Shown here piece after piece: positions 60,010 through 64,000 of a stretch of 64,000 nucleotides of DNA. The position numbers and the translations under genes are program-made. Position 1 is the first letter of the stretch. The number at the start of each line of letters is the position of its first letter. This stretch comes from Hsuehochloa calcarea (Eukaryota > Streptophyta > Magnoliopsida > Poales > Poaceae): assembly GCA_036346395.1 (NCBI GenBank), contig CM070601.1:10971763-11035762 (forward strand), given 5' to 3'. The notes below the pieces were generated by a model, which had not been told where the DNA came from, did not search any database, and saw only the letters and a list, made by a program, of their open reading frames with translations.

Positions 60010-60800
60010 TTAGGAATGGCCAAAGCGAGGTGGTGACAGGCCGACAGACTTGAAGGAGATGAGCTCGTCGGTGACGAATTCGAATAGCCCCTGGCCCAAC
60101 TGACGGTTGCATGACCACCTCCTCTGTTTCCATCCTCCCCTTTGTCTTCGCGTCCACCAGGGAGTATACCTGCTTCCACTCCATTACTGCCACCGTTGAC
60201 ACGACACCGTCCAGCACCGCCTCATCCTGCTCGGCGCACGACGCCCACCCATCATTGCTACCAATTAGCCACAACGTTGCGGCCCCGCCCACCGCCACCG
60301 TCTTATCGCTTCGCACCGCCACGACGGTCGGCGTGGGAGGCGTGAAGGGCCCGAACACGGTTCTCGTGGCGTCGTCCTCCATGTCAATGTGAAGGAGGTA
60401 GCCCGTGCTGGGCTGGCCCATGAGCAAGAACCTGCGGTGCACGTGCGCGGTGAGTGAGGATAGGGGCTCGGAGTCGTACGCGGGCGAGGATTGGAACATC
60501 GTGAGGTCGCTGTCCGGGGACAACCTGTAGATTCAGGCGCCCACGGTGAGGAAGACGGCGCCAGTGTGCGGATCCACGATGACGTTTCCAGGTAGGGCGG
60601 GGTCGGGGATTTGGGTAGAGAAGAGGAGGCGGTGGTGGCTGGGGGAGTGGAGATCAAAGGCGGAGACAGCTCGCAGATGCGATGAGGATGCAGCGGAGAC
60701 ACCAGAGGACACGTTCGACTCGGTGACACCAACATCGGAGACAGACAGGACGATTTGCTCAGTGCTGCGTTGTGGAGGAAGACGATTTGGGGATTTTGAC
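60010..60800 (-). pseudogene. Unidentified protein pseudogene (single in-frame stop, one frameshift)
   Basis: Minus strand. A coherent protein can be followed from about 60775: LSVSDVGVTESNVSSG, HSPSHHRLLFSTQIPDPALP, GNVIVDPHTGAVFLTVGA, then a TGA stop at about 60533. It continues with IYRLSPDSDLTMFQSSPAYD, FGPFTPPTPTVVAVRSDKTV, GGAATLWLIGSNDGWASCAE and QVYSLVDAKTKGRMETEEVV. A shift near 60090 gives the natural-looking end LFEFVTDELISFKSVGLSPP and a TAA at 60010. The repeated short beta-strand pattern suggests a beta-propeller-like protein, but I do not recognise the family. The 5' side reaches the solo LTR at 60812 and no start codon is found in frame. Confidence 0.6.
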
Positions 60801-60811
60801 TACATGGCATC

Positions 60812-61496
60812 TGTTGAGGATTAACATATTCATATGTTATCCTAATGAAGACCATACGTCTTCATGGTCGTAACTTCTAAGACTACCAACCTAACTGGTC
60901 GTAGGTATTACGGAAGTTATATATAATAAATACCCTGGTCGGACAAAGTCTCCAACATAGTCCACGACCAGGTAGGTGCTCGTGAAGCTATGAATAGGCA
61001 TCTGGGTCGAGTCTCCGACCACGCCACTCACTATGTGATGAATGAATCACGTGTTTCATATTCCACATAATGCAACACTATTACGGCTAATGATTTAACG
61101 TCTCCTAAATCATTAACCGCAGAACAGTTGACGTTTTCACCAACCGCCTTTACAGTTAGTGGAACCGCCAAACTGCCGTCTCTTCCCGACCGGGCGCGTC
61201 GCTCCTCAACGGATGTCTCTTCATGGGATAACTGTCACCGCTTCATCAATTATTTAAGGAGGATCATGGAAGGACGGAACAAGACACAAGACACAAGACA
61301 CGGGGTACAGCATAGACAGCACAAGCAGAAGACATCAAGCAAGATATAGCAAAGTGTTGTGTTTTTAGATACTCCCTGTGTTTGTAATTGTGAGTTCATA
61401 GCAATAAAGAGCAAGTCAGATCCATTCCCTGAAGTCACGCACACTTTTCCTCTTTTCATTTATATATTCATAAGATCGGCGATTTGATCGTTGACA
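60812..61496. mobile_element. Solo LTR, 685 bp
   Basis: Begins TGTTGAGGATTAACATATTC and ends GATTTGATCGTTGACA, with an exact 5-bp duplication gcatc at 60807-60811 and 61497-61501. It has a TATA-like ttatttaagg at about 61248-61257 and a poly(A)-like caataaag at 61404-61411. No internal region or primer site follows, so it is the product of LTR-LTR recombination. The superfamily cannot be decided from an LTR alone. Confidence 0.85.
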
Positions 61497-61501
61497 GCAT
61501 C

Positions 61502-63858
61502 CAAGTGGCGTCTAGGTCCAATCTACATGTCAAAACCACCATCACGTTAGCTTAAAATCAGAGTGGAATGGACTCAAGGGGGTAAAGTGAACCGTATTAA
61601 TAGCTGAGGGGGAACGGGTGTCCGATTTTGTAGTTCAGAATTAATTTATGAACATTCAGAAGAATTTAGGGGTGTCAAATGGACTTTTTCCTTGTGAATT
61701 TGTTGGATCGGTGACCGGTGTGTTTGTTCTCTTCTCTAGGCTTCCTAGTTTGGATTAATTTCCAAATAGTAAGTTACTATTTGTCCGATTAGCTAGTGCG
61801 ATTAGTGTGATCACTTCAAACAATGTCCATTAATAAGCTAACAAGGATTCTGTGCCGCGACAATATATTTGATAACCACCTTTTGTCTTCTTTACCGAAG
61901 AAATAAAGCTTCGATGCGTACTAATGGAAAATGATCTTGGGCATTAGCAAGGGAGAAAGCGCATAACTGGAGGGCTGGTCCACGTGTATTCATGTCGAAA
62001 TTAAGTCCAAAGAAACGGTAGTGGTGAACTAGCCATCAGTTAAGCCAATCATTCGTTGCAGTGAGGTGATCCTAAGCTAATAGATGAATTGTTTTTGTCG
62101 AAATGCGGTGGCAAAGCGATGGACTTCATGCGGCTTTAAATCCAGTTGTGAAACCAATCATGTTCAAATTAGACTATAGAAAAGTTCAAATTTTGTAAGT
62201 GAAAGCCACACCTTAGGGTGGAATCACGGAAATTGTTCTGGTTTAGGCATCAAATTATCTCAAAAATTTTGATTTTTTTTGTGTAGATATGCTTCTTGTA
62301 AATTTTCATGTTCAAATTCAACATGTGTTGAGATTAATAAAAATGAGAAAATTCTGAAAAATGGTAAATTAAAGGGGAAAAAGCGGAAAAGGAAAACACA
62401 AAAGCTACCATCCGGAAATTTTGAAACCAAAGTATCAAATTTTGAATCCTAAATTTTGGAACCTTGAATTCAGACAATTTGAATTTGAAAATTCAAAATT
62501 TCAAGGTTGGATTTCGAATATATATATATAACAAAATTTGAAAATTCTGGATTTTAGGTATTGAAAATTCTGAGAATTTAAATTTCATAAATTCGAATTT
62601 TGAAATTATCAATTTTTTGCTTTTGGAATTTCAAATACCGGGAATTTAAACTCCAAAACTCAAATTTTGAAATCTAAAATTTCAAAATCCAAAAATTGAT
62701 CTTTTGAATAATTTAAAAAATGAAAATTGGAATGTTGGAAATTTAAATAGTAAAATTCAAAATTTACAGATGTTAACCTTCATGGTTTGAAATTTCAAAT
62801 CTTGTAATTTAACTTATGGACTTGGTGGTTCGAGTCATGAAATATTTGAACTATGATAAAGACTAATATGTAATTTCTTCAAATCAACCAAACGTTAGAA
62901 TCTTAGATTGCTAGTAATGTGTTTACTGGTAACCAGATTGAGAGAAATGTATTCGTACCAAACACACCAACATGGGAGTAGGAGTACTAAGCACATGGCC
63001 TGCTCTGTAGTTTGGATTAAACAGTGTTATGCGCTGTATTGCACGTGGAAATGCAGAAAAATATAAATTTTAGAACAATATGTTATTGTAATTGCGGTGC
63101 AGTAAGGCGGCAGGAGAAGTGATACATTGAACTCTTATCCCAAATAATTCCACATTGAGAATGCCAGGAGTATTATGTTCACGTTAACAAACAACAAACA
63201 AAACCTTGCTTCTAAAAGATATGTAGTCCGCAAAACGAAACTATGGTGAAGGTTATATTGGAAGACCACATCGATATTTGTTCCTAAAAAAAGATCCGTA
63301 CGTGTTCATGTGCTATGGTCTGTATCCTGAGAAGAGTTGGTTTCTGTAGCGTTGGATTTTGATCCAACAGCCTCTAAAGATGTGCCGTTGGTGTCATTGC
63401 TACACGTACTATAGCAGGTGATGCGATTCCGGATTATTGAATATAGATATATAGGGTGAGAGATCGAGATCACTTAGCTAGGATAGATTTACAAAGCAGT
63501 GTTAACCTTGGAGCTAGAGCAGCTCGACCGTTGCATGAATAATGCTTGGCTCAAAGTGAACTGAAACTTCAGCAGAATGGAGCAAAATAAGGAAGCAAAG
63601 TTAAATTTTATTCATCTTGAGGAACTAGTTACATAACCTGTTCCACAAAGCTGTGGTTCGTGTGGACTCAGACCACATGGTAGTATATTACTAGTACGCA
63701 TATACATGGCGCACACAATACTCTTCACTTTTATTAAGACAAGCGTACAGAAAGCTCTTCGACTACAAGTTCCTGTGTGTGTATATATATAGGGTGACGA
63801 TGACTGCCTACACCAAGTTCGTTACAGATTTGAGATTTTCCTTGGTTATACATATCTC
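61502..63858. other. Intergenic region ahead of the second CLE gene 3' end
   Basis: Mostly AT-rich. 62230-62830 is a degenerate low-complexity run of aaattt and gaattttgaaatt words. 63600-63858 is the probable 3' UTR of the CLE gene on the minus strand. I see no gene here. Confidence 0.5.
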
Positions 63859-64000
63859 TCAGTAGTGATGCTGAGGGTCTGGGCCGCCAGGGCTCCGCCT
63901 CTTAGACTCGGCGATGTCGCCGTCCATCTGGACCATCTCCTCTCTCATCGCCTTGCTGAAACGCCCCCTGATCGCCGTCGCCACCCTCGCCTGATGATCT
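63859..64000 (-). CDS. Second CLE signalling peptide precursor (5' part outside the window)
   Basis: The minus-strand frame runs from the window edge to a TGA at 63859-63861. The visible 46 codons read ARVATAIRGRFSKAMREEMV and MDGDIAESKRRSPGGPDPQH, ending HHY. The last residues contain RRSPGGPDPQHH, a 12-residue CLE motif close to the RLSPGGPDPxHH peptides of Arabidopsis CLE1-CLE4, which act in roots and respond to nitrogen. The motif shares GGPDPQHHY with the gene at 48184-48423 but has Ser instead of Val at position 3. The signal peptide and start codon lie to the right of the window. The two genes have the same orientation and are very probably a tandem pair pushed apart by transposons. 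Confidence 0.85.
   Translation of the reverse strand, partial: DHQARVATAIRGRFSKAMREEMVQMDGDIAESKRRSPGGPDPQHHY

Overview
The window is plant nuclear DNA from a grass, most likely Oryza or a close relative. The evidence is spliced genes with GT-AG introns, GC-rich first exons, CACTA/Spm, Mutator (MULE), Copia and Gypsy elements of grass type, and host proteins that read as monocot orthologues. There is no bacterial-style operon, CRISPR array, rRNA or recognisable tRNA. Species and chromosome cannot be fixed from sequence alone.

Host genes are few. A Di19 drought-induced zinc-finger gene (+, 19460-21844, five exons) carries a 1-nt deletion inside its first zinc finger. A DUF1421 Gln/Pro-rich protein gene (-, 23708-27304, three exons) converges on it. 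A CMP-KDO synthetase gene (+, 44712-47456, eight exons, 296 aa) is fully open. Two CLE-type peptide hormone genes lie on the minus strand, at 48184-48423 and at the right edge (63859-64000, cut by the window). About 15 kb of inserted transposons separates them.

The rest is layered transposons. 1-3701: a minus-strand Copia gag-pol remnant split by a 1.94-kb non-autonomous CACTA. 3869-6702: an LTR of Sirevirus-like Copia type. 8999-15437: a decayed but structurally complete Retrofit/Ale-like Copia with TSD taaac. 15522-18519: a MULE with a 9-bp TSD. 31144-39714: a Copia LTR split by a second MULE of the same TIR family; that MULE carries a GRF zinc-finger gene which is itself split by a Sirevirus. 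40620-43972: LTR debris and a CACTA 3' end with a broken Ulp1-like (C48) protease gene. 49509-55389: a 5.9-kb CACTA holding a captured F-box-like gene with an in-frame stop, plus a Gypsy-like LTR. 58600-59472: the start of a minus-strand Gypsy-like LTR. 60012-60800: an unidentified pseudogene whose 5' side abuts a solo LTR with TSD gcatc.

The strongest observations are the CLE pair, the matched MULE family with recoverable 9-bp target duplications, the Copia > MULE > Sirevirus nest through a GRF zinc-finger gene, the palindromic arrays before the TATA box of Sirevirus-like LTRs (spelled differently in each copy), and the Di19 frameshift. No wholly new biological system is claimed.
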